Of a stretch of 64,000 nucleotides of DNA, positions 19,919 to 26,285 are shown piece by piece. The translations under genes were made by a program, and so were the position numbers. This DNA comes from Odoribacter laneus YIT 12061 (GTDB lineage Bacteria; Bacteroidota; Bacteroidia; Bacteroidales; Marinifilaceae). Below the pieces are notes generated by a model that made no database searches, had not been told where the DNA came from, and was given only the letters and a program-made list of their open reading frames with translations. Location of the stretch: positions 1-64,000 of the forward strand of contig NZ_JH594597.1 in the NCBI RefSeq assembly GCF_000243215.1, written 5' to 3'. How positions within the stretch are numbered: position 1 is the first letter of the stretch; every line of letters begins with the position of its first letter.

Positions 19919-20530
19919 ATGGAAGTTAATAAAACAAAACTAGAAGCATTATTGCTCCAAATACAACAGCAGTGTTCTACCGGAAACCGAAAAGAATTGG
20001 CGTCTTCTTTAAGACAACTTATGAATAACCGGCAAGCTTATTACCAGGAAAGCATTTCCCTGAGTATGCAAGATGACTTTAGCGATGCTTTATTCAAAAT
20101 ATTACTCCTGGAATTGGATGAGGAAGAAGAAGAAAGTATTGAAATTGCAGAAATGTCCTATGTCGGAATCGGATCGGTCCTCTACACACCGGTTTCTACA
20201 GCCGAACATTATCAAAGACGACTGTTGCTGTTGCATTATTTTAGCGACTATTTTACAGACGCCATTATTGAAATTTTTCTGAAAAAATACCGGAAAGACA
20301 ATATGCTGGAAGCCCGTAAATTAGCCCTGGAGTGTCTGGAAAAAATGCAATTGGCGGATATGTTTTGGCTGGAAGAAAATTATCCGCACTTTATCGATAA
20401 TAACACACAATTGGCTGAAGCTTGCAATTCGATCGAAATGGACCCGAATTTGACAGAAGAAGAAAAAAAAGAAGCCGCATTATTACACAAAGTATTATAC
20501 GCTTACCTAAAGGCTAAATACAAAAACTGA
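19919..20530 (+). CDS. Conserved hypothetical helical protein
   Basis: A 203-residue acidic protein, predicted from sequence to be almost all alpha-helical, with an Asp/Glu-rich run (LDEEEEESIEIAE) in the middle and no signal peptide or membrane segment. I do not recognise a family. It lies 34 bases after thiL and likely shares its transcript, but nothing links it to thiamine. Its last codons form the 5' arm and T-run of the terminator of the convergent RRM gene. Confidence 0.6.
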   Translation: MEVNKTKLEALLLQIQQQCSTGNRKELASSLRQLMNNRQAYYQESISLSMQDDFSDALFKILLLELDEEEEESIEIAEMSYVGIGSVLYTPVSTAEHYQRRLLLLHYFSDYFTDAIIEIFLKKYRKDNMLEARKLALECLEKMQLADMFWLEENYPHFIDNNTQLAEACNSIEMDPNLTEEEKKEAALLHKVLYAYLKAKYKN

Positions 20531-20550
20531 GAGCTTTAAGGCTCTCAGTT
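20525..20550 (-). terminator. Terminator of the RRM gene, overlapping the neighbour's stop
   Basis: AACTGAGAGC (20525-20534) and GCTCTCAGTT (20541-20550) form a 10-bp stem with a 6-base loop. On the minus strand it is followed by TTTTTG. The arm overlaps the stop codon of the convergent plus-strand gene, so it may also stop that transcript. Confidence 0.65.
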
Positions 20551-20563
20551 CACGTTTTCCAAA

Positions 20564-20878
20564 TTAATGATTAGAGTTAAATCTTCTTTCTCCTCCACCC
20601 CTCTGGAAAGATCTATGTGTGCTTCTTTCTCCTTCTTCTCTGGGTCTAGCTTTCTTTACAACAATCTTCCGTCCCTGAAATTCCGTTTCATTAAGGGCAT
20701 TAATTGCATTCATACCTTCGGTTTCATCTTCCATTTCAACAAAACCAAAACATTTTGAATTTCCGGTTTCTCTGTCAGTAATCACTTTAGCAGAAGTAAC
20801 AGTACCGTGCTCTCCGAAAAGAGCAGCCAAGTCCTCGCCAGTAGTAGCAGAACTCATTTTTGCAACAAAAATATTCAC
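20564..20878 (-). CDS. RRM-domain RNA-binding protein
   Basis: A 104-residue protein with a single RNA recognition motif. RNP2 is NIFVAKM at the N-terminus and RNP1 is KCFGFVEM (about 43-50). A Gly/Arg-rich tail follows (RSFQRGGGERRF), typical of the abundant single-RRM proteins of Bacteroidetes, some of which act as global post-transcriptional regulators. A TATATTTG -7 box on the minus strand at 20973-20980, with TCTG 18 bases before it, predicts a leader of about 90 bases. That would leave room for autoregulation, which I infer only. Confidence 0.92.
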   Translation of the reverse strand: MNIFVAKMSSATTGEDLAALFGEHGTVTSAKVITDRETGNSKCFGFVEMEDETEGMNAINALNETEFQGRKIVVKKARPREEGERSTHRSFQRGGGERRFNSNH

Positions 20879-21061
20879 AATAAAAAAATTAAATTAGTAA
20901 AACATATAGAAGGATACGCAGCATGATTTTTTTAGTTACAAAAAAACAAATCCGGGATTCTTCTATCGGAGGCAAATATAAACTAAATTATTAATACACA
21001 GAAATAAAAAAGTCTTATAATTTTATAACGAAAAATATTTTTTATTTTCCTTCTCATTTTA

Positions 21062-21092
21062 TTTGCAAATTCAGAAAAACCCACTACATTTG
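21062..21092 (+). promoter_or_regulatory. Consensus promoter of tRNA-Phe
   Basis: TTTG (21062-21065), 19 bases, then TACATTTG (21085-21092): an exact match to the Bacteroides primary sigma consensus. The predicted start is near 21097, about 11 bases ahead of the mature tRNA. Confidence 0.85.
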
Positions 21093-21107
21093 CACACGCA
21101 AAAAGAC

Positions 21108-21180
21108 GGTGTCATAGCTCAGTCGGTAGAGCAAAGGACTGAAAATCCTTGTGTCCCTGGTTCGATTCCAGGTGATACCA
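21108..21180 (+). tRNA. tRNA-Phe (GAA)
   Basis: A 73-base cloverleaf. The acceptor stem GGTGTCA pairs with TGATACC (one G-U), the D arm is GCTC/GAGC, the anticodon stem AAGGA/TCCTT encloses CTGAAAA with anticodon GAA at 21141-21143, and the T arm CCTGG/CCAGG encloses TTCGATT. The discriminator base is A. The CCA end is not encoded (CCG follows). It has its own promoter and terminator. Confidence 0.97.
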
Positions 21181-21187
21181 CCGCCCG

Positions 21188-21217
21188 AAATCCGGAATAT
21201 AAATTCCGGATTTTTTT
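21188..21217 (+). terminator. Intrinsic terminator of tRNA-Phe
   Basis: AAATCCGGAAT pairs with ATTCCGGATTT around a short AT loop, followed by a seven-base T run. It stands between the tRNA and the beta-lactamase gene. Confidence 0.8.
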
Positions 21218-21266
21218 GTCTGCGACAAAGGGAGGGTGCTTTTACCACCTTTTAAATTATTCAAAC

Positions 21267-22157
21267 ATGAAACATTTTTTAAGTTGTCTTACCATCCTTC
21301 TACTTATCGCTGAAGGAGCGATAGCCCAGATGCAGGAAAAAGATATCGAAATACAGATTGCCGATTTCGTAAAAGACAAGAAAGCAACTGTCGGTGTAGC
21401 CGTATTAACCGAAGACGATAAAATCATCCAATACAATAATTCCGTCCATTTCCCGCTGCTCAGTGTTTTCAAATTCCACGTCGCTTTGGCCGTTTTAAAT
21501 AAACTGGATAAACAGCATATCGATTTAGACAGTACGATACAAATAAAAGCCTCTCAATTACGCGCCGATACCTACAGTCCACTACGGGATAAATTTCCCA
21601 ACCAGGACCTTACCCTTTCCTGGAAAGAATTATTACAGTATAGTATCTCTTTGAGCGACAACAACGCCTGTGATATCCTGATCGATTCCACCGGAGGTAT
21701 AGCGGCCATCAATAAATATATACAAAAACTGGGAATCAAGGACTTTAACTTATCGGCAACGGAAGATTTCATGCACCAAGGTATTAAAAATGCCTATTTG
21801 AACTGGAGTACCCCTTTAGAAGTCGTAAGACTCATGAAATTAGCCTATACTAAAGAGTTATTTTCCGCTCCGTACAAAGATTTTCTCTGGAAAACGATGC
21901 TGGAAACTTCTACCGGAGCAAACAAATTGAAAGGATTGTTACCTGAAAATGTCTTGGTCGGACATAAAACAGGTTCTTCCGACAGGACAAAAGAAGGAAT
22001 AAAAATAGCGGATAACGATGCAGGCCTTGTCCTCCTTCCCCAGGGAAAATCATTTTACATCGCCGTTTTTATAATGGACTCACAAGAAACAGACCAGACC
22101 AATGCAGCTATTATTGCTCATATCTCTAAGCTGGTATACGAAGCCATGATTCCCTAA
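21267..22157 (+). CDS. Class A beta-lactamase, subclass A2 type
   Basis: A 296-residue serine beta-lactamase with a signal peptide ending about residue 20 (EGAIAQ). Catalytic motifs are S66-VF-K69, SDN at 130-132, E166 in the TEDFMH segment and KTG at 234-236. The pattern EDFMH followed by YLNW suits the subclass A2 enzymes (CfxA, CblA, PER relatives) common in Bacteroidetes, so cephalosporin hydrolysis is likely but unproven. The start at 21267 is chosen because a longer frame would cross the tRNA. No TAnnTTTG box lies between the tRNA terminator and this start, so expression may depend on readthrough. All key residues are present. Some homologues are weak or silent chromosomal enzymes. Confidence 0.93.
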   Translation: MKHFLSCLTILLLIAEGAIAQMQEKDIEIQIADFVKDKKATVGVAVLTEDDKIIQYNNSVHFPLLSVFKFHVALAVLNKLDKQHIDLDSTIQIKASQLRADTYSPLRDKFPNQDLTLSWKELLQYSISLSDNNACDILIDSTGGIAAINKYIQKLGIKDFNLSATEDFMHQGIKNAYLNWSTPLEVVRLMKLAYTKELFSAPYKDFLWKTMLETSTGANKLKGLLPENVLVGHKTGSSDRTKEGIKIADNDAGLVLLPQGKSFYIAVFIMDSQETDQTNAAIIAHISKLVYEAMIP

Positions 22158-22202
22158 AACGAACCGGGCCAGAAAAGCGGATAAAAAATTGTCAACCTGT
22201 TT

Positions 22203-23279
22203 TTAAAAATCAAAGGAAAGCTGAATGGGAGAGGGAGTAGAAGCAGAGGACGATTCTTCAGCATGCGAAACACTTAAACCCAATAGCCGAATCCTCTTTT
22301 GTTCCAGATCCATTTCCCGCAATAATTTTTTAGCCAAAGGTAATAGGACCTCTTTGGTAAAAAGCGGCTTCTCAACGGTGATACTCTTGGTTCTCTGAGA
22401 GAAATCATTGAACTTTATTTTCAAAGTCAGTGTACGTCCTTTAAAATCCGACCTCTTAAGCCGCTCTATCAATTCGAGGGTAACATGGTAAAGTTCAATA
22501 ATAACAGCGGTATGTCCTGCAAGATCTTTTTCAAAAGTGCACTCACAACCGACCGATTTTCTGATCCGCTCCGCCTCCACTACCCGGAGGTCTATACCAT
22601 GTGCAAAATCATAATAGAGAGTTCCGTTTTTTCCGAAATTCCGCTTTAACATTTCCAAGGAACATTTCCGGAGTTCCGCTCCATTATGAATCCCAAGAGA
22701 ATGCATTTTCCGGGCCGTCACTTTTCCAATTCCCCAAAACATTTCAACCGGAAGGGCATCTATAAATTCCTGGGCTTTATCGGGATGGATTGTATAAAGA
22801 CCATCTGGCTTTCGGTAATCCGAAGCGATCTTTGCTAAAAATTTATTATAGGAAATCCCCGCAGAAGCGATTAATCCCAGTTCCCCCCGAATTTCTTCTT
22901 TAATCTTTCGGGCGATATCTGTTGCCAATAAGCTGGATTTATTTTCGGTTACATCCAAAAAGGCTTCATCCAAAGCCAAAGGTTCAACAACATCTGTATA
23001 TTCATGAAAGATTTTGTGAATTTCAGCGGAAACAGCTTTATAAACATCCATGCGGGAAGGGACAAAAATTAAAGCGGGACACAATTGCCGGGCCTTCTGA
23101 GCCGACATGGCCGAATGTATGCCAAATTTTCGGGCCTCATAACTGGCTGCAGCAACAATTCCCCTCTGGGAAGGACGCCCCACCACCACAGGTTTCCCCC
23201 GATATTCTGGATGATCCCGTTGCTCCACAGAAGCGTAAAAAGCATCCATATCGATATGAATAATCTTCCGTCGTTCCAT
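22203..23279 (-). CDS. dinB: DNA polymerase IV (Y family)
   Basis: A Y-family translesion polymerase of 358 residues. The N-terminus IIHIDMDAFYASVEQRD carries the first catalytic Asp and the steric tyrosine. DEAFLDVTE holds the second acidic pair, and the helix-hairpin-helix region reads FWGIGKVTARKMHSLGI. The C-terminal little-finger domain ends in the sequence PIQLSFDF, which resembles a beta-clamp-binding QL(S)LF peptide. The ATG at 23279 is preferred over a TTG two codons upstream. The upstream region carries two inverted repeats (23313-23337 and 23360-23390) whose role is unknown; no E. coli-type LexA box is present. Confidence 0.95.
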   Translation of the reverse strand: MERRKIIHIDMDAFYASVEQRDHPEYRGKPVVVGRPSQRGIVAAASYEARKFGIHSAMSAQKARQLCPALIFVPSRMDVYKAVSAEIHKIFHEYTDVVEPLALDEAFLDVTENKSSLLATDIARKIKEEIRGELGLIASAGISYNKFLAKIASDYRKPDGLYTIHPDKAQEFIDALPVEMFWGIGKVTARKMHSLGIHNGAELRKCSLEMLKRNFGKNGTLYYDFAHGIDLRVVEAERIRKSVGCECTFEKDLAGHTAVIIELYHVTLELIERLKRSDFKGRTLTLKIKFNDFSQRTKSITVEKPLFTKEVLLPLAKKLLREMDLEQKRIRLLGLSVSHAEESSSASTPSPIQLSFDF

Positions 23280-23359
23280 TCTCAATCCCTCTATATAAAT
23301 TTAGCCCCCTAAGGACAGGGGAAGATGTCCTGTCGGACCGAATAACATTTTTGGTCATT

Positions 23360-23390
23360 TTACACATTAGGGACGTGCCCTAATGTGTAA
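23360..23390. repeat. 13-bp perfect inverted repeat between the sigma operon and dinB
   Basis: TTACACATTAGGG (23360-23372) and CCCTAATGTGTAA (23378-23390) pair perfectly around ACGTG. The plus strand continues in a T-rich run (23391-23400), terminator-like for that strand, but no plus-strand gene reads into it. On the minus strand, the coding direction on both sides, the tail is AAAATG. It could be an operator, an RNA element in the dinB leader or the end of an unannotated plus-strand transcript. Confidence 0.6.
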
Positions 23391-23435
23391 TTTTTCTTTT
23401 CTGAAGAAAAATTTTCCTGCAAATTCCGATTCCTT

Positions 23436-23813
23436 CTATTTATCCGGCCGTAAATTTCTCAAATGGAAATGACGTCTCATCCGGTAATCCATCCAACACA
23501 ATAACAAAACAGGTAGTAAAATAAAGCCGTAAAAAACTAAACCGGAAGAAATGATTTCCCCAGTCTTTTCCAAAAGAGTTCCGAATACCGTATGGAAATT
23601 AAAAGAAAAATAATGCACAAATATATAGGCAGCCCCTAGCAACAACAATACCGATGTAAAAGCTACCAAGACAACATTCCGCCACTCTTTCCGCCTTTGT
23701 TCCCGGTAAACTCTCTTCATAATCCGGTCGTTAAAATCCTCCGGCAAAACGGATTTTTCCATCTGCCGGAAAATTTCATGTAAAGCTTTATCTTTCATTT
23801 CTTCTTTATTCAT
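23436..23813 (-). CDS. Small two-span membrane protein, probable anti-sigma factor
   Basis: A 125-residue protein with a soluble N-terminal 40 residues (EIFRQMEKSVLPEDFNDRIMKRV) and two membrane segments (about 46-68 and 88-108), ending in a basic tail. Its ATG overlaps the stop of the ECF sigma gene by four bases (ATGA), a usual arrangement for an anti-sigma factor in front of which the sigma is made. No zinc-binding HxxxCxxC motif is present. Function is inferred from position and topology only. It may hold the sigma factor at the inner membrane until a signal arrives. Confidence 0.65.
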   Translation of the reverse strand: MNKEEMKDKALHEIFRQMEKSVLPEDFNDRIMKRVYREQRRKEWRNVVLVAFTSVLLLLGAAYIFVHYFSFNFHTVFGTLLEKTGEIISSGLVFYGFILLPVLLLCWMDYRMRRHFHLRNLRPDK

Positions 23814-24361
23814 GACATTTCCTCCATTATTACATACAATTTTTTACGAATACGATGTAATTTTACTTTTACATTGGCGATACTCAATCCTGAAATCTCG
23901 CTGATTTCTTCAATTGTATGTTCTTCGTTATAAAATAAACCGATCAATCCTCTTTCTTCAGGATTCAACTGTTCCCGGGCGGATTCCAATTTCCTCAATA
24001 ATTCTTCATTATCAGAGTCCTCTAAGGCCTGCTCCACTTTTTCATCCAATACATTATTTATAGTTTGTTCTTCTATATAAAGAAATTCATGTTTCTTTTT
24101 ACGGGTTGCAGAAATAGCTGTATTGTATGCAATTCGATACAACCAAGTCGAAAACCGGCAATCTCCTTTAAAAGTATACAATACCCGAAAAGTCTTCACA
24201 AAAACATCCTGCGTCAATTCTTCTGCATCCTCTTTTCTTCTGACAATTTTCAAAATGAGCCAATATATACGCTGACTATACCGATTTACCAAACGGGAAA
24301 AAAATTCAGTTTTCCCGTCCAGCACTTTCTGTATATAGTATGTATCGTCCAATCCGTTCAT
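23810..24361 (-). CDS. ECF-type RNA polymerase sigma factor
   Basis: A 183-residue sigma-70 family protein with region 2 (LKIVRRKEDAEELTQDVFVK and FSTWLYRIAYNTAI) and region 4 (LIGLFYNEEHTIEEISEI followed by IANVKVKLHRIRKKL), the ECF layout without regions 1 and 3. The ATG at 24361 is chosen because an upstream TTG at 24379 would overlap the -10 element of its own predicted promoter (24373-24398). That promoter leaves only some 5-7 bases of leader. It overlaps the probable anti-sigma gene and is divergent from a DUF6249-like gene carrying the same promoter motif. Target genes outside the window are unknown. Confidence 0.92.
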   Translation of the reverse strand: MNGLDDTYYIQKVLDGKTEFFSRLVNRYSQRIYWLILKIVRRKEDAEELTQDVFVKTFRVLYTFKGDCRFSTWLYRIAYNTAISATRKKKHEFLYIEEQTINNVLDEKVEQALEDSDNEELLRKLESAREQLNPEERGLIGLFYNEEHTIEEISEISGLSIANVKVKLHRIRKKLYVIMEEMS

Positions 24362-24372
24362 GTCGCCCTTTG

Positions 24373-24398
24373 GACGCAATTTAGCAAATCAGGTTACA
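24373..24398 (-). promoter_or_regulatory. Predicted ECF sigma-dependent promoter of the sigma operon
   Basis: On the minus strand TGTAACCT (24391-24398), 13 bases, then GCGTC (24373-24377). The AAC-N16-CGTC arrangement is that of classical ECF promoters. The same two elements with the same spacing occur on the plus strand at 24443-24468. Confidence 0.65.
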
Positions 24399-24442
24399 TT
24401 CCGGAAAGTAAAATTAAGAAAAATATTTTAGCTGCCAAGAAG

Positions 24443-24468
24443 TGTAACCTCTATTCGACAAAAGCGTC
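24443..24468 (+). promoter_or_regulatory. Predicted ECF sigma-dependent promoter of the divergent gene
   Basis: TGTAACCT (24443-24450), 13 bases, then GCGTC (24464-24468), identical in both elements and in spacing to the sigma operon's own promoter. The predicted start lies near 24475, some 30 bases before the ATG at 24505. Confidence 0.65.
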
Positions 24469-24504
24469 AAAGAGGCAAAATAAATTACATTAAAACACAA
24501 AATC

Positions 24505-24909
24505 ATGGACATTACCACAACAATTGCATTATTTATAGTGTTTTCCACTATTTACGGATTATTCGAACTTTTTGCCCGGAGAAGAGAAAGAATGGCGATC
24601 ATCGAAAAACTAGGGGACAATCTCGATCCCGCTTTGATAAGCAATAAAACCTATTTTCCTTTTCTATCCAGAGGTAAAATCTCTTTCGGAGCATTAAAAG
24701 CCGGCTGTTTACTGATGGGCATCGGTATCGGTATGTTAGTAGGTTTCTTTATATGCCGGGGATATATCGACGGCTTCGGTACAGAAGATTACAGTATCAA
24801 CGGTTTAATCTCTATGATAAACGGTGCCAGCATACTTATTTTCGGAGGCATCGGCTTATTGGTAGCCTTTTTTCTGGAATTGAAATACAGCAAGGAAAAA
24901 GAAAATTAA
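24505..24909 (+). CDS. DUF6249-like membrane protein
   Basis: A 134-residue protein with three hydrophobic segments (about 5-22, 60-84 and 107-127) and a basic stretch (ARRRERMAIIEKLGDN) after the first. It resembles the small membrane proteins annotated as DUF6249 that often accompany ECF sigma factors in Bacteroidetes. I know of no biochemical function. The shared promoter motif predicts that it belongs to the regulon of the divergent sigma factor. It may be a sensor or a stress-induced envelope protein; this is inference. Confidence 0.7.
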   Translation: MDITTTIALFIVFSTIYGLFELFARRRERMAIIEKLGDNLDPALISNKTYFPFLSRGKISFGALKAGCLLMGIGIGMLVGFFICRGYIDGFGTEDYSINGLISMINGASILIFGGIGLLVAFFLELKYSKEKEN

Positions 24910-24933
24910 CTTTCTCTGGTTTTTAGTAAAAGC

Positions 24934-24975
24934 AGCGAGGCCGACTGAAAATAAAAATTTTCAGTGGGCCTCGCT
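24934..24975. terminator. Long terminator hairpin between convergent genes
   Basis: AGCGAGGCC (24934-24942) pairs with GGCCTCGCT (24967-24975) and, after one G-G mismatch, ACTGAAAAT (24944-24952) pairs with ATTTTCAGT (24957-24965). The 18 paired bases are unusually many. T-runs on either side are weak. It separates the DUF6249-like gene from the convergent GDPD gene. Confidence 0.65.
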
Positions 24976-25039
24976 TGATTTATTATTTCACCGGATTTCT
25001 TTCGAAAAGCTGAAATAGCTTTTGAAAAATAAGTCTGTT

Positions 25040-25816
25040 TTATCTCACGGATCCACGTTCCCTTAGTAAATTTTGTAATAGTACAGGCTGGTTTGTGGTG
25101 ATAAAATCTACCCCTTGGCCTATCATTTCCTTCATAACCTCTTCCTTATCTACGGTCCATACATTTACGGTTAAACCCAAATCATGAGCTTTTTTCACCC
25201 AATCCGGATTCTTCTGGAACACCCGATAATGGTAATCCAGCCCCGTACAACCGGCAGCCTTGACTTCTTCGGGAGAAAGGTCTCCTTCCAGGTAAGCAAC
25301 CTGAGCCTCTGGCAATAAACGTATTACTTCCTTTGCAGCATGTATACTAAAAGATATATAGTCTGTTTTATTCAATAGGCCGGCTGTTTTCACCTGTGCA
25401 ACCACTTTCCCGACAACTTCCGTCTCCCTCTGAGAAGTGGCATGGGGTTTGATTTCCAATATCAAACGAGTCTTACCAATCTTCTTCGCTGCCTGCAAAT
25501 ATTCCTCCAGCGTAGGTATGGCTTCTCCATTGGCCAGACGAATCATCTTCAAACTGTCGTAAGGAGTATCTTCTATCACTTTCCCTTGTACTTTAGCATC
25601 GTGAAATACAACTAACACACCATCAGCGGTCATCTGTACATCGAATTCACTTCCATAACATTTTATCGCCCCTGCTTTTTTCAAAGAAGCAATGGAATTC
25701 TGTGCAGAATTTTCTGTTTCCCAGAACCCACGGTGTGCGATCACTTTCGTTTGTGGTTTAGCAGCCCATACAGATTGAAATGCAACGATCATACATACAG
25801 ATAATAAAATTTTCAT
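25040..25816 (-). CDS. Glycerophosphodiester phosphodiesterase, secreted
   Basis: A 258-residue protein with a signal peptide (cut near VWAAKPQ, about residue 19) and the GDPD TIM-barrel motifs: IAHRGFWETENSAQNSI with the catalytic His and metal-binding Glu, and GSEFDVQMTADGVLVVFHD with the metal and second His residues. It hydrolyses glycerophosphodiesters to glycerol 3-phosphate and alcohols, here most likely in the periplasm. It stands alone, behind a 469-base region with a palindrome and a long hairpin that may regulate it. Normal length and complete catalytic set. Confidence 0.93.
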   Translation of the reverse strand: MKILLSVCMIVAFQSVWAAKPQTKVIAHRGFWETENSAQNSIASLKKAGAIKCYGSEFDVQMTADGVLVVFHDAKVQGKVIEDTPYDSLKMIRLANGEAIPTLEEYLQAAKKIGKTRLILEIKPHATSQRETEVVGKVVAQVKTAGLLNKTDYISFSIHAAKEVIRLLPEAQVAYLEGDLSPEEVKAAGCTGLDYHYRVFQKNPDWVKKAHDLGLTVNVWTVDKEEVMKEMIGQGVDFITTNQPVLLQNLLRERGSVR

Positions 25817-26053
25817 ATTCTTATTTCCTTTTAGATTAAGTTTTCTTCCCGAGTCGAATACATTTTTCGCCTTCTTACGACCTCTGAATTGACCGATGAA
25901 AATTAATGAATATTATTCAATTTCATCCTTTTTCATTCGGATTTATTTCCTCCCGGCAAGTTATTCCTAAGATACGAGCATAAACATTAAAGTTCCTGAA
26001 ATAGCAAACCTACGGGTATCAGAATCGGTATAATACTTTGAGAGGATAACCAA

Positions 26054-26075
26054 ATTCTGTGAATCGTCACAGAAT
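26054..26075. promoter_or_regulatory. CRP/FNR-like palindrome
   Basis: ATTCTGTGA (26054-26062), four bases ATCG, then TCACAGAAT (26067-26075): a perfect 9-bp inverted repeat. The CTGTGA-N4-TCACAG core looks like an operator of the CRP/FNR superfamily. It lies about 240 bases upstream of the GDPD gene and directly before the hairpin at 26084-26204. Which transcript it controls is unknown. Confidence 0.4.
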
Positions 26076-26083
26076 AAAATATC

Positions 26084-26213
26084 AGGGGGGCCTTAGCGTA
26101 GAAGCATCATTCTCTGTTCGTCGCCGTATTCCCGTAAACAACACTGCTTATAGGAAACTTAGCCCGATACAGGTTTGAAGAATGATACCAAGGATATCCC
26201 CCCTTTTATTTTT
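26084..26213 (+). ncRNA. Candidate structured small RNA
   Basis: Nested complementary segments build one irregular hairpin: AGGGGGG (26084-26090) with CCCCCCT (26198-26204), CCTT (26091-26094) with AAGG (26190-26193), ATCATTCT (26106-26113) with AGAATGAT (26179-26186), CTGT (26114-26117) with ACAG (26169-26172), and TTCC (26129-26132) with GGAA (26153-26156). A U-rich tail follows on the plus strand. The long-rod shape recalls 6S RNA but I cannot match it to that or any other family. No TAnnTTTG promoter is evident. It could instead be a leader structure of the GDPD gene on the minus strand. Confidence 0.35.
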
Positions 26214-26285
26214 ATCCCACTCTATTATTTTTCCTCATTCGCCCGCTCATTCTCTTAGTGTTCGAAAACGAAATTATTTTCAGTT

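Noticed and set aside
21063-21266. In-frame extension of the beta-lactamase gene upstream to 21063
   Set aside because: It would run through tRNA-Phe and its terminator; the signal peptide begins at 21267.
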